Source of the DNA: an uncultured Paenibacillaceae bacterium
GTDB taxonomy: Bacteria > Bacillota > Bacilli > Paenibacillales > DA-C8
Assembly (NCBI GenBank): GCA_937957685.1
Contig: CALGAO010000026.1
Coordinates: 1 to 13,665 of the forward strand
Reading direction: 5' to 3'
DNA: 13,665 nt
Shown: positions 1 through 6,608 of the stretch, one piece after another
Layout: every line of letters begins with the position of its first letter
How positions within the stretch are numbered: position 1 is the stretch's first letter
Translations under genes and position numbers: made by a program
The notes under the pieces: generated by a model
Seen by the model: the letters and a program-made list of their open reading frames with translations, nothing else
Databases searched by the model: none
Told to the model about the DNA's origin: nothing

Positions 1-453
1 GCAACCAATTGGACGTATGACGAACGGGAAGATCGTTTCGTATGCCCCAATGGTCGGTATGTGCGTTATAAGAAGTACCAGACGAAGCAGACGCAGACGG
101 GACTGGAGCAAAGCTTCAAGATCTATGAATGAGAGGATTGCAGCGATTGTCCGTTGAAGTCCGCCTGTACCACAGCAAAAGGCAATCGCCAGGTGCACTG
201 GAATACGGTGTGGGAAGAACCAAAGGCGAAAGCTCATGCAGCCCTTGAGGATGACGAAAAAACCGCGATCTATGCTCGCCGCAAGGTTGAGGTAGAGAGC
301 GTGTCTGGTCACATCAAGGGCAATCGGTCGTTCCGCCGGTTCTCGCTGAGGGGACTGGACAAGGTGCGTACCGAGTTTGGGATCGTGGCGATGGCCCACA
401 ATCTGCTGAAGGTGGCGGGCATCCGCCTCGCTGCCTTCCTCAAGACATGGAAT

Positions 454-495
454 AAGAGTGGACAGAAAACCGATTTCAGCTTTCTGTCCACTCTT
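454..495. repeat. Perfect 15-bp inverted repeat inside the transposase 3' end
   Basis: Arms 454-468 and 481-495 are exactly complementary over 15 bp, with a 12-nt loop. The structure lies in codons near the transposase C-terminus and starts about 70 bp from the IS tip. T-rich sequence follows on the plus strand, so it could end transcription leaving the IS. It could instead be a subterminal transposase binding site. The role is inference; the pairing is read directly. Confidence 0.75.
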
Positions 496-504
496 CATTT
501 TATG

Positions 505-522
505 GACTTTTTAGACAGCCCC
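505..522. repeat. Right terminal inverted repeat of the IS1182-type element
   Basis: The sequence GACTTTTTAGACAGCCCC lies directly after the end of recognisable transposase coding sequence. Its complement starts GGGGCTGTC followed by TAAAAAG, a typical tip for this family. It marks the IS/host junction between 522 and 523. The partner repeat is not in the window, so the exact boundary is inferred. Confidence 0.7.
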
Positions 523-534
523 ATTTGTATTCCA

Positions 535-554
535 GGGGCTTGCCAGTCAGCCCC
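535..554 (-). terminator. Possible weak terminator-like hairpin downstream of the kinase
   Basis: GGGGCT (535-540) pairs with AGCCCC (549-554) around an 8-nt loop, 12-31 nt beyond the kinase stop codon in the direction of kinase transcription. No U-tract follows on the minus strand, so intrinsic termination would be weak. The IS end begins only 12 bp further on, and insertion may have displaced a better terminator. Confidence 0.3.
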
Positions 555-565
555 CGTTCGCTTGC

Positions 566-2059
566 TCACAGACTCCCGATCGCACGGGACAGCTTTTTAT
601 AGGTCTCATATCGATCCTCGTAGATGGTGCGGTTCGGTTCGCCCGGCTCGAAGGTGCGCACGGGGCGGACGAGCTTCCCGACCGCTTCTTCATAGGATCG
701 GTAGATGCCGGCTGCCTTCCCCGCGAGGATGATGTTGCCCATCGTACCCGCCTCGGTGACGTTCAGCTTCTCGATCGGAAGGTTCATGATGTCTGCCTTG
801 ATCTGCAACCACAGGTCCGACTTCGCGCCGCCGCCAACCGCCCTGAGTGAATCGATCCGGATGCCGGCCTTCGCCAGGCATTCCACATTGTAGCGCATCT
901 CGTAGGTGACGCCTTCCATCAAGGCACGGTAGATCTCGGTTGCCGTCGTTTCCAGGGTGAGGCCGTACAGGGTGCCCTTCGCTTCGGGATTCATATACGG
1001 CGTTCCTGATCCGGCGAAGTGCGGGATGACGAGCAGCCCGGTCGGATGAGCCGGCGCATGGCTGTTCAGATAATCGTACACGCCCAGACCGAGCCGTTGC
1101 GCCTCCGCTTCTGCCGCCGGCGCGAGATGATCGCGATACCATCTCAGGATCGAGCCGCCGGTGAAGTTGAAGGCGTAGGTCAGATACAGGCCCTCCACGA
1201 CATGGGGCGCGCAATTATATTGGAAGCTGAGCATCTCCGGCCCGAGAACGGGGCTGGCATATGCCGGGGTGATGCATTCCACGGTGCCGATGCCGTCCAC
1301 AGCCTGATGCGTCGAGAGGATTCCTGCGCCGAGCGCGGCGGTCGCCTGATCATGCCCCCCGGCTACCACCAGCGTGTCAGGCGCAAGGCCGATGGTTCGA
1401 GCCACGTCCGCGCGCACCGTGCCGATCGGCTGACCGGAACGGATCAGATCAGGGAATCGGTCCATCTCGATCCCGGCGGCTTCGAACATCTCCTCATCCC
1501 ACTTTTTGCGTGCGACATTGAACGCCATCGTGCGTGACGCCAGCGTGTAATCGGATACACAGATGCCCGTAAGAACATAAGCGATATAATCGCCGAAGGG
1601 CATGAATTTCCACACCCGCTCATACAACTCCGGCTGATGCTGCCTGATCCACATGACCTTGGGCAACGAGAACATCGGATGCAGCGGCACTCCGGTGATC
1701 TCCATCGTTCGCTCCTTGCCGATCCTCTGCTCGAGCCGCCTCGCCTGCTCCCTGCCTCTGGGATCCATATACAGGATCGCCTGACCGAGCACCTGACCGG
1801 AAGCATCGACCGGTACAACGGTTTCCCCGAACGAAGATATGCTGAGCGCACTGACGCGGCGTTCAGGCACCGCAAGGGTCACCTCCGCGATGACCCGTTG
1901 CACCGCCTGCCAAACCTTCAGCGGATTGATCTCGTACAGGCCGGGTGACGGATGCTCCATCGGATACTCCTGGTATGCACTTGCCAGCAGCAGGCCCTCT
2001 TCGTCGAACAAAGAAGCTTTGCAGCCGGTTGTTCCGATGTCAAGTCCCATTAATGACAC
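566..2059 (-). CDS. FGGY-family carbohydrate kinase (XylB-like)
   Basis: ATP-dependent cytoplasmic sugar kinase, expected to phosphorylate a ketose. It carries the N-terminal phosphate-binding motif GLDIGTTGCKAS (residues 5-16), YMDPRG (98-102), the GGHDQ motif with candidate catalytic base Asp237, and the C-terminal FGGY signature region with VGGGAKSDLW (408-417). At 497 aa it is close to xylulokinase and rhamnulokinase in size and clearly shorter than typical L-ribulokinase AraB (about 560 aa), so the exact substrate is open. The frame opens at ATG 2077. GTG 2059 is preferred because GGGAGGGGG sits 7 nt upstream of it and would itself be coding under the longer start. It is transcribed divergently from the araA operon, from a promoter back to back with the operon promoter, which suggests it serves the same sugar. 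D-xylulokinase, L-ribulokinase or a kinase making a ketose-1-phosphate are all possible. Confidence 0.9.
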   Translation of the reverse strand: MSLMGLDIGTTGCKASLFDEEGLLLASAYQEYPMEHPSPGLYEINPLKVWQAVQRVIAEVTLAVPERRVSALSISSFGETVVPVDASGQVLGQAILYMDPRGREQARRLEQRIGKERTMEITGVPLHPMFSLPKVMWIRQHQPELYERVWKFMPFGDYIAYVLTGICVSDYTLASRTMAFNVARKKWDEEMFEAAGIEMDRFPDLIRSGQPIGTVRADVARTIGLAPDTLVVAGGHDQATAALGAGILSTHQAVDGIGTVECITPAYASPVLGPEMLSFQYNCAPHVVEGLYLTYAFNFTGGSILRWYRDHLAPAAEAEAQRLGLGVYDYLNSHAPAHPTGLLVIPHFAGSGTPYMNPEAKGTLYGLTLETTATEIYRALMEGVTYEMRYNVECLAKAGIRIDSLRAVGGGAKSDLWLQIKADIMNLPIEKLNVTEAGTMGNIILAGKAAGIYRSYEEAVGKLVRPVRTFEPGEPNRTIYEDRYETYKKLSRAIGSL

Positions 2060-2091
2060 GCATATACCCCCTCCCATTTCTGACTATGTTC

Positions 2092-2121
2092 ATTATAAAC
2101 AATCGAATATCAGATTTTCAA
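2092..2121 (-). promoter_or_regulatory. Sigma-A type promoter for the kinase gene
   Basis: On the minus strand TTGAAA (2116-2121) and a perfect TATAAT (2092-2097) are separated by 18 bp, about 33 bp upstream of the GTG start. The spacer contains TCGATTG (complement of 2100-2106), a box shared with the divergent promoter. Confidence 0.7.
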
Positions 2122-2149
2122 TGTTAAATGTTGAAATAATTATCGATTG
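2100..2149. promoter_or_regulatory. Mirrored CAATCGA/TCGATTG boxes, candidate operator pair
   Basis: CAATCGA at 2100-2106 and TCGATTG at 2143-2149 are exact reverse complements, about 43 bp centre to centre (roughly four helical turns). Each lies between the -35 and -10 of one of the two divergent promoters. Placement and symmetry fit a shared repressor or activator acting on both transcripts. No regulator gene is in the window and I do not recognise the box as a named operator. Short exact repeats can occur by chance in AT-rich DNA. Confidence 0.4.
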
Positions 2150-2159
2150 AAACTATAAT
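2131..2159 (+). promoter_or_regulatory. Sigma-A type promoter for the aldolase-araA operon
   Basis: TTGAAA (2131-2136) and a perfect TATAAT (2154-2159) are separated by the optimal 17 bp. Transcription would start near 2166, leaving a leader of about 64 nt. The -35 hexamer is only 9 bp from the -35 of the divergent kinase promoter. The spacer holds TCGATTG at 2143-2149. The upstream ATG at 2161 would fall before the transcript start, which supports ATG 2230 for the first gene. Confidence 0.75.
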
Positions 2160-2229
2160 AATGTTTGAAACGAACAGTAACAGGGGAGAAACCAGGAGAC
2201 AATCTATCAGACAGAAAGGCGGTAAACAG

Positions 2230-3105
2230 ATGGCCAGAGAATCCATGAGCGAGATGCTTCGCGACGCCGCGCGGAGAGGCTATGCCGTACCATGCTTCAA
2301 TGCGATCAATCTCGATATGATCCGCGGCATCATCGCAGCGGCCGAGGAGGAACGCTCGCCTGTCATCCTCTGTCATGCCGAGATTCACTTCAAGTACACG
2401 CCGCTTGAGACGATCGCACCGATCATGGTACGGGCGATGAACGAGGCGAAGGTGCCGGTCAGCATCCTGCTGGACCACGGGAAGAGCTTCTCTGCGGTGA
2501 TGAAGGCGATGCATCTCGGGTTCAACGCGATCATGTTCGACGGCTCGGAGCACGACTACGAGGAGAATGTCCGCAGAACGGCCGAGGTGGTGAAGATCGC
2601 CCGGACGCTGGGCGTATCCGTGGAGGGAGAGCTCGGATACGTGACGCGTCCGAAGAGCGGCGGTGCGGAAGGGGAGGACGATGATTCGATCATCGACGAT
2701 ACCTCGCTCTATACCGATCCGCAGCAGGCGAAGGACTTCGTGGAGCGCACGGGAATCGATGCGCTGGCTGCTGCCTTCGGTACGGTGCATGGCATCTATC
2801 TGAAGAAGCCGGAGCTGGATGTGGAACGCCTGGAACGGATTCGCGACGCAGCGGGGGTACCGATCGTCATGCACGGCGGGTCGGGGTTGTCCGAGGAAGA
2901 ATTCCACCGCACGATCGACAGGGGAGTGGCCAAGATCAACTATTATACCGGCATGGCGCTCAAGGTGATGGATCGGGCTCGGGAACGGATCGCCGGGACA
3001 ACCGGCAGCCTGTTTTATCACGAGCACATGATGCAGGTCATCCAGGACATCAAGGAGGACGCGCAGAGCATCATGCGCACGTTTCGCAGCAGCGGCAAGG
3101 CTTAG
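2230..3105 (+). CDS. Class II (zinc) ketose-bisphosphate aldolase, FbaA/GatY/KbaY family
   Basis: Predicted metal-dependent aldolase that reversibly splits a ketose phosphate into dihydroxyacetone phosphate and an aldehyde. All expected residues are present: Asp82 and zinc ligand His83 in LLDHG, the VEGELG segment (131-136), zinc ligand His187 in AFGTVHG, and zinc ligand His215 in MHGGSG. Asp82/His83 match the numbering of tagatose-bisphosphate aldolases. The length of 291 aa is normal. The frame is open from ATG 2161, but ATG 2230 is chosen because AAAGGCGGT, one base from a perfect ribosome site, ends 6 nt before it, and the predicted promoter overlaps the upstream codons. It is the first gene of the operon with the epimerase-like gene and araA. 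Its substrate could be fructose- or tagatose-1,6-bisphosphate or another ketose phosphate made by this pathway. Confidence 0.9.
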   Translation: MARESMSEMLRDAARRGYAVPCFNAINLDMIRGIIAAAEEERSPVILCHAEIHFKYTPLETIAPIMVRAMNEAKVPVSILLDHGKSFSAVMKAMHLGFNAIMFDGSEHDYEENVRRTAEVVKIARTLGVSVEGELGYVTRPKSGGAEGEDDDSIIDDTSLYTDPQQAKDFVERTGIDALAAAFGTVHGIYLKKPELDVERLERIRDAAGVPIVMHGGSGLSEEEFHRTIDRGVAKINYYTGMALKVMDRARERIAGTTGSLFYHEHMMQVIQDIKEDAQSIMRTFRSSGKA

Positions 3106-3146
3106 GGCTGACAGGGTTCGCAGATCAAAGCAAGGGAGGTGGCAAT

Positions 3147-4181
3147 GTGCAACTATACGGGAGAATCTGGAAGCGGAGAGAGCTGGAGGCAAGAGTCGGC
3201 AGGATCAGCCAGCTCGGAGGCGTGGAGCGGTTCATCGCCGCAGAGGGGCCGGAGAAGTATGTCACGATGCTCCGCGTGCGAACAGGCTCGGGCCTGAGCT
3301 ATTGGGTGACCCCGGACAAGGGGATGGATATATCCCTCGCCGAGATGTATGGCGTTCCGGTCAGCTGGTCGGCGAGCAACGGCGAGCCCCATCCTGCCTA
3401 TTATGATCCGTGCGGGGCGGAGTGGCTGCGATCGGCGTCCGGCGGCCTGCTGATGACGTGCGGGCTGACGCAGGTCGGCTCTCCAGGCGAGGACGAGTTC
3501 GGCGCCTATGGCCTGCACGGCCGCATCCATCATACGCCGGCTCGCCAGGTCTCTCACTTCGCGGATTGGGAGGGCGACGAGTATGTGATCCAGGTGCGCG
3601 GCGTGCTGGAGGAAACGTCGATCTTCGGCGAGCACCTGCGCCTGACGCGGACGATCACGAGCCGGCTCGGCGAATCGGTCATCGAGATCAACGACCGCGT
3701 CGAGAACGTCGGCTTCCGTCCAGCGCCGCACATGATGCTGTACCATTTTAACTTCGGCTTCCCGCTCATGGCGGAGGACACGACGGTGGACATTCCGCCT
3801 AGCGTGAGCAGGCCGCGTGACCCGGACATGGACATGGGCAGGATCTCCGACTGGCAAGCGCCGGATCCGGGGCACCGGGAGCAGGTCTATTATCATGAGC
3901 CGGCAAGCAACAACGGAACTTTAAGCGCCCGCATCAACAGCCCATCGTTTCCTGCAAGCGCTGCCAGTGGCCGAGGGCTGACCGTCGAGCTGGAATGGGA
4001 TGCAGCCACTCTCCCGCGGCTGGTGCAATGGCGCATGCCGGGCGCGGGTGAGCATGTGCTGGGGCTGGAGCCGTCCAATTGCTGGACGTTGGGCCGGGCG
4101 GAGGAGCGGAAGAGCGGCACGCTGCGTCTGCTTCAGCCGGGCGAGTCGGTGGATTATCGGCTGAGTCTGAGGTTTACCTGA
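3147..4181 (+). CDS. DUF4432-type aldose 1-epimerase-like protein
   Basis: A 344-aa protein resembling the DUF4432 branch of the galactose-mutarotase superfamily, a beta-sandwich fold that interconverts sugar anomers or binds sugars. Supporting segments are WVTPDKGMDI near residue 55, GLHGRIHH near 123-130, and MLYHFNFGFPLM near 197-208, which carry the conserved histidines and the NFGFP turn typical of this group. No signal peptide or membrane segment is seen, so it is cytoplasmic. The start is GTG 3147 with AGGGAGGT ending 6 nt before it; the overlapping ATG at 3145 is in another frame. It lies 41 bp after the aldolase and 45 bp before araA, with no terminator on either side, so it is co-transcribed. 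A role in presenting the right anomer of the sugar used by AraA is likely but inferred. Its activity is not determined by sequence alone. Confidence 0.75.
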   Translation: MQLYGRIWKRRELEARVGRISQLGGVERFIAAEGPEKYVTMLRVRTGSGLSYWVTPDKGMDISLAEMYGVPVSWSASNGEPHPAYYDPCGAEWLRSASGGLLMTCGLTQVGSPGEDEFGAYGLHGRIHHTPARQVSHFADWEGDEYVIQVRGVLEETSIFGEHLRLTRTITSRLGESVIEINDRVENVGFRPAPHMMLYHFNFGFPLMAEDTTVDIPPSVSRPRDPDMDMGRISDWQAPDPGHREQVYYHEPASNNGTLSARINSPSFPASAASGRGLTVELEWDAATLPRLVQWRMPGAGEHVLGLEPSNCWTLGRAEERKSGTLRLLQPGESVDYRLSLRFT

Positions 4182-4226
4182 TGAAGCATCCATAATCATG
4201 TACTTATGATCGGGAGGTTGTTATCC

Positions 4227-5720
4227 ATGCTGCAATCGAAGCCTTATACGTTCTGGTTCGTAACGGGCAGTCAAGGGTTGTACGGCGAGGGGGTGCTGGC
4301 CAAGGTGGAGAGCAATGCGAGGCACATGGCGCAGGAGCTGGACGCTGATGATGCCTTGCCTTATCCGCTGGTATTCAAGGCCGTCGTCACCACGCCTGAC
4401 GGCATCCGCCAGGTATGTCTGGAGGCCAATTCCGATGCGAATTGCGCCGGAGTCATCGCCTGGATGCACACGTTCTCGCCAGCGAAGATGTGGATCTCCG
4501 GACTGAAGCTGCTGAACAAGCCGCTCCTGCACTTCCACACGCAGTTTAATGTCGGGATCCCGTGGGATACGATCGACATGGACTTCATGAATCTGAACCA
4601 GGCGGCCCATGGCGACCGCGAGTTCGGGTTCATCGGCGCACGCCTGCGGCTCGCCCGCAAGATCATCGCCGGGCACTGGCAGGAGGCATCCGTGCGCGAG
4701 CGGATCGGCTCCTGGATGCGGACGGCTGCCGCCTACACGGAGAGCCAGACGCTCAAGATCGCGCGCTTCGGCGACAACATGCGCTATGTGGCGGTAACGG
4801 AGGGAGACAAGGTCGAGGGCGAGATCCGCTTCGGCTGGTCGGTGAACGGTTATCCGGCCGGCGATCTGGCCGAGCGGGTGAACAGCATATCCGACGCTCA
4901 GGTGAATGAACTGATGGAGGAATACGAGGAACTGTATGACTTCACTCCGGACGGCAGGAGGGAGAGCGCGGAGCGGGAGGCGATTCGCGAGCAGGCGCGC
5001 ATCGAGCTTGGCCTGAAGGCCTTTCTGGAAGAGGGCGGCTACGGCGCGTTCGTCACGAGCTTCCAGGACCTGCACGGGCTGAAGCAACTTCCGGGCCTGG
5101 CCGCGCAGCGTCTGATGGCCCAGGGTTACGGCTTCGGCGCCGAAGGCGACTGGAAGACGGCGGCGCTTGTGCGCCTCATGAAGATCATGGCGGACAACAG
5201 GGGAACGTCCTTCATGGAGGACTACACCTACCATCTGCAAACCGGCCATGAGCTTGTGCTAGGCTCGCACATGCTTGAGATCTGTCCGACGCTCGCCGCC
5301 GACAGGCCGCGCATCGAGGTGCATCCGCTGTTCGTAGGCGGCAAGGCGGATCCGGCCCGGCTCATCTTCAACGGCGCGACGGGTCGCGCGATCAACGCGA
5401 CGATCGTGGACCTGGGCGACCGCTTCCGCCTGATCGTCAACGAGGTATGCGCCGTGCAGAACACGCAGGACATGCCGCGTCTCCCGGTGGCGCGCGTGCT
5501 CTGGAAGCCTGAGCCGAGCCTGACGACGGCTGCCGAAGCCTGGATCACCGCCGGCGGCGCCCATCACTTCGGCTTCTCATACCACGTGACGAGCGAGCAG
5601 ATGGCGGACTTCGCGAAGATGGCGGGCATCGAATGCGTCGTCATCAACGCGCAGACGAACGTGCAGCGCCTCGAGAATGAACTGCGCTGGAGTGACCTGT
5701 ATTACCGCCTGAATGCATAA
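4227..5720 (+). CDS. araA: L-arabinose isomerase
   Basis: Converts L-arabinose to L-ribulose in the cytoplasm; many members also turn D-galactose into D-tagatose. The protein is full length (497 aa) and collinear with known AraA. It begins KPYTFWFVTGSQGLYGE, and has HTFSPAKMWI (81-90) and LHFHTQFN (101-108). The four manganese ligands sit at the positions known for thermophilic AraA enzymes: Glu306 (GAEGDWK), Glu331 (FMEDYTYH), His348 (LGSHMLEICP) and His447 (GGAHHFGF). The frame opens at ATG 4206, but ATG 4227 is chosen because GGGAGG lies about 9 nt upstream of it and the alignable protein starts there. It is the third gene of the operon. The usual partners araB and araD are absent here; two aldolases and an FGGY kinase of XylB size are its neighbours. 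Confidence 0.97.
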   Translation: MLQSKPYTFWFVTGSQGLYGEGVLAKVESNARHMAQELDADDALPYPLVFKAVVTTPDGIRQVCLEANSDANCAGVIAWMHTFSPAKMWISGLKLLNKPLLHFHTQFNVGIPWDTIDMDFMNLNQAAHGDREFGFIGARLRLARKIIAGHWQEASVRERIGSWMRTAAAYTESQTLKIARFGDNMRYVAVTEGDKVEGEIRFGWSVNGYPAGDLAERVNSISDAQVNELMEEYEELYDFTPDGRRESAEREAIREQARIELGLKAFLEEGGYGAFVTSFQDLHGLKQLPGLAAQRLMAQGYGFGAEGDWKTAALVRLMKIMADNRGTSFMEDYTYHLQTGHELVLGSHMLEICPTLAADRPRIEVHPLFVGGKADPARLIFNGATGRAINATIVDLGDRFRLIVNEVCAVQNTQDMPRLPVARVLWKPEPSLTTAAEAWITAGGAHHFGFSYHVTSEQMADFAKMAGIECVVINAQTNVQRLENELRWSDLYYRLNA

Positions 5721-5765
5721 TGCCGCCGAAATGCAAGACAGCCCATACAAAAAGGAGTGGACCAT

Positions 5766-6608
5766 ATGTTTCGCAAACCAAGGCTGAACCGCATGTTCAG
5801 CGCCCAAGGCAAATGCTTCGACGTCGCCATCGACCACGGCTTCTTCAATGAGTACTCGTTTCTCTCGGGCATCGAAAACATGAAAGAGGCGATCCGGACG
5901 ATCGTGGATGCAGGTCCGGACTGCATCCAGCTCAGCACCGGACAGGCGCGGCTGCTGCAGGAGATTCCGGGCAAGCAGAAGCCGTCCCTCGTGCTGCGCA
6001 CTGACGCCGCCAACATCTACGGCACGGAGCTGCCGAGATTCCTGTTCAGCGAGCTGATCGACCGCGCCATCGAACAGGCGGTGCAGCTCGATGCGGTGGC
6101 CGTCTGTGTCAACCTGCTGTTGCTGCCGAATCAACCGGAGCTCCATCATCAATGTGTGCGCAACGTCTCGCTGCTCAAGGCGGAGTGTGAGAAATACGGC
6201 ATGCCGCTCATGGTGGAGCCGCTCGTCATGCTGCCGAACGAGGTCAAGGGCGGCTATATGGTGGACGGCGATATCAGGAAGATCATGCCGCTCGTCCGTC
6301 AGGCGGTGGAGCTAGGCGCCGACATCATCAAGGCGGACCCGTGCGACAACGTCGAGGAATACCATCGCGTGATCGAGGTCGCCTCCGGCGTCCCGGTGCT
6401 CGTCCGCGGCGGCGGCCGGGCGAGCGACGAGGAGATCATCCATCGCACCGTGGAGCTGATGAAGCAAGGGGCTTCCGGCATCGTCTACGGACGCAATGTC
6501 GTGCAGCATGAGAAGCCTGCGGCGATGACGAAGGCACTCATGCAGATCGTGCATCATGGCGCGACGGCTGAGCAGGCGCTGCTGATCCTGAAGGGAGAAG
6601 GGGCATGA
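5766..6608 (+). CDS. Class I (Schiff-base) aldolase, DeoC/LacD/FbaB superfamily
   Basis: A 280-aa TIM-barrel aldolase of the DhnA/LacD type. These enzymes cleave or form ketose phosphates through a lysine Schiff base. The likely Schiff-base lysine is Lys189 in ADIIKADPCDN. Other family marks are FDVAIDHGFF (18-27), MVEPL (149-153), and the phosphate-binding PVLVRGGGR (210-218) and GIVYGRN (238-244). The start is ATG 5766: AAAGGAG at 5751-5757 gives 8-nt spacing, and the upstream in-frame GTG 5757 falls inside that ribosome site. It follows araA by 45 bp and its TGA overlaps the next gene's ATG (ATGA), indicating translational coupling. It has no sequence relation to the class II aldolase at the head of the same operon. 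Candidate substrates are tagatose- or fructose-bisphosphate or a 1-phosphorylated ketopentose. A DhnA-type transfer reaction in another pathway cannot be excluded. Confidence 0.82.
   Translation: MFRKPRLNRMFSAQGKCFDVAIDHGFFNEYSFLSGIENMKEAIRTIVDAGPDCIQLSTGQARLLQEIPGKQKPSLVLRTDAANIYGTELPRFLFSELIDRAIEQAVQLDAVAVCVNLLLLPNQPELHHQCVRNVSLLKAECEKYGMPLMVEPLVMLPNEVKGGYMVDGDIRKIMPLVRQAVELGADIIKADPCDNVEEYHRVIEVASGVPVLVRGGGRASDEEIIHRTVELMKQGASGIVYGRNVVQHEKPAAMTKALMQIVHHGATAEQALLILKGEGA

Larger units (their letters stand above)
1..522 (+). mobile_element. IS1182-type insertion sequence, right-end portion
   Basis: The left edge of the window lies inside an insertion sequence; only its right part is present. 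It comprises the C-terminal half of a DDE transposase reading rightwards and ends at a terminal repeat at 505-522. Its complement, GGGGCTGTCTAAAAAGTC, matches the GGGGCTGTC-type ends I associate with the IS1182 family. The element stops 43 bp past the stop codon of the convergently oriented sugar kinase, so it inserted just downstream of that gene without cutting it. The left end and any target duplication lie outside the window. The transposase frame is broken, so this copy is probably immobile unless helped in trans. Confidence 0.8.
1..522 (+). pseudogene. IS1182-family transposase, 5'-truncated by the window and interrupted by an in-frame stop
   Basis: Frame 1 reads a transposase C-terminal half. 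It has a zinc-ribbon-like part (FVCPNGRYVRYKK, then EDCSDCPLKSACT) followed by the final catalytic segment (YARRKVEVESVSGHIKGN, then RSFRRFSLRGL and AHNLLKVAG). The VESVxGHIKGNRSFRRF block, which carries the last acidic residue of the DDE triad, identifies the IS1182/DDE_Tnp_1 group. An in-frame TGA at 130-132 separates the two parts of the zinc ribbon. The reading frame otherwise continues on both sides without a shift, so one nonsense change is the simplest explanation. Related proteins, as I recall them, have Phe where this copy has Ser (VESVFGH). The frame has no stop before the IS end and reads through it to 730-732, antisense to the kinase. A restart at 154 is possible but would lack the catalytic core. 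Confidence 0.8.

Noticed and set aside
130..132. TGA read as selenocysteine
   Set aside because: The codon is in a transposase zinc-ribbon, not a redox motif, and no convincing SECIS-like hairpin is evident just downstream. A nonsense mutation is simpler.
2164..2178. Possible catabolite-response (cre) element near the operon transcript start
   Set aside because: Compared with the consensus WTGNAANCGNWNNCW it has two mismatches at conserved positions (G3 and C14), so it is too weak to report as a site.
2161..2229. N-terminal extension of the class II aldolase from ATG 2161
   Set aside because: The ATG overlaps the predicted promoter, has no ribosome site, and the added 23 residues are unlike the family N-terminus.
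2140..3192. Minus-strand open frame opposite the class II aldolase
   Set aside because: It overlaps the divergent promoter and the whole aldolase gene and shows no family resemblance.
4221..5249. Minus-strand open frame opposite araA
   Set aside because: It is a shadow of araA, with no start signals or motifs.
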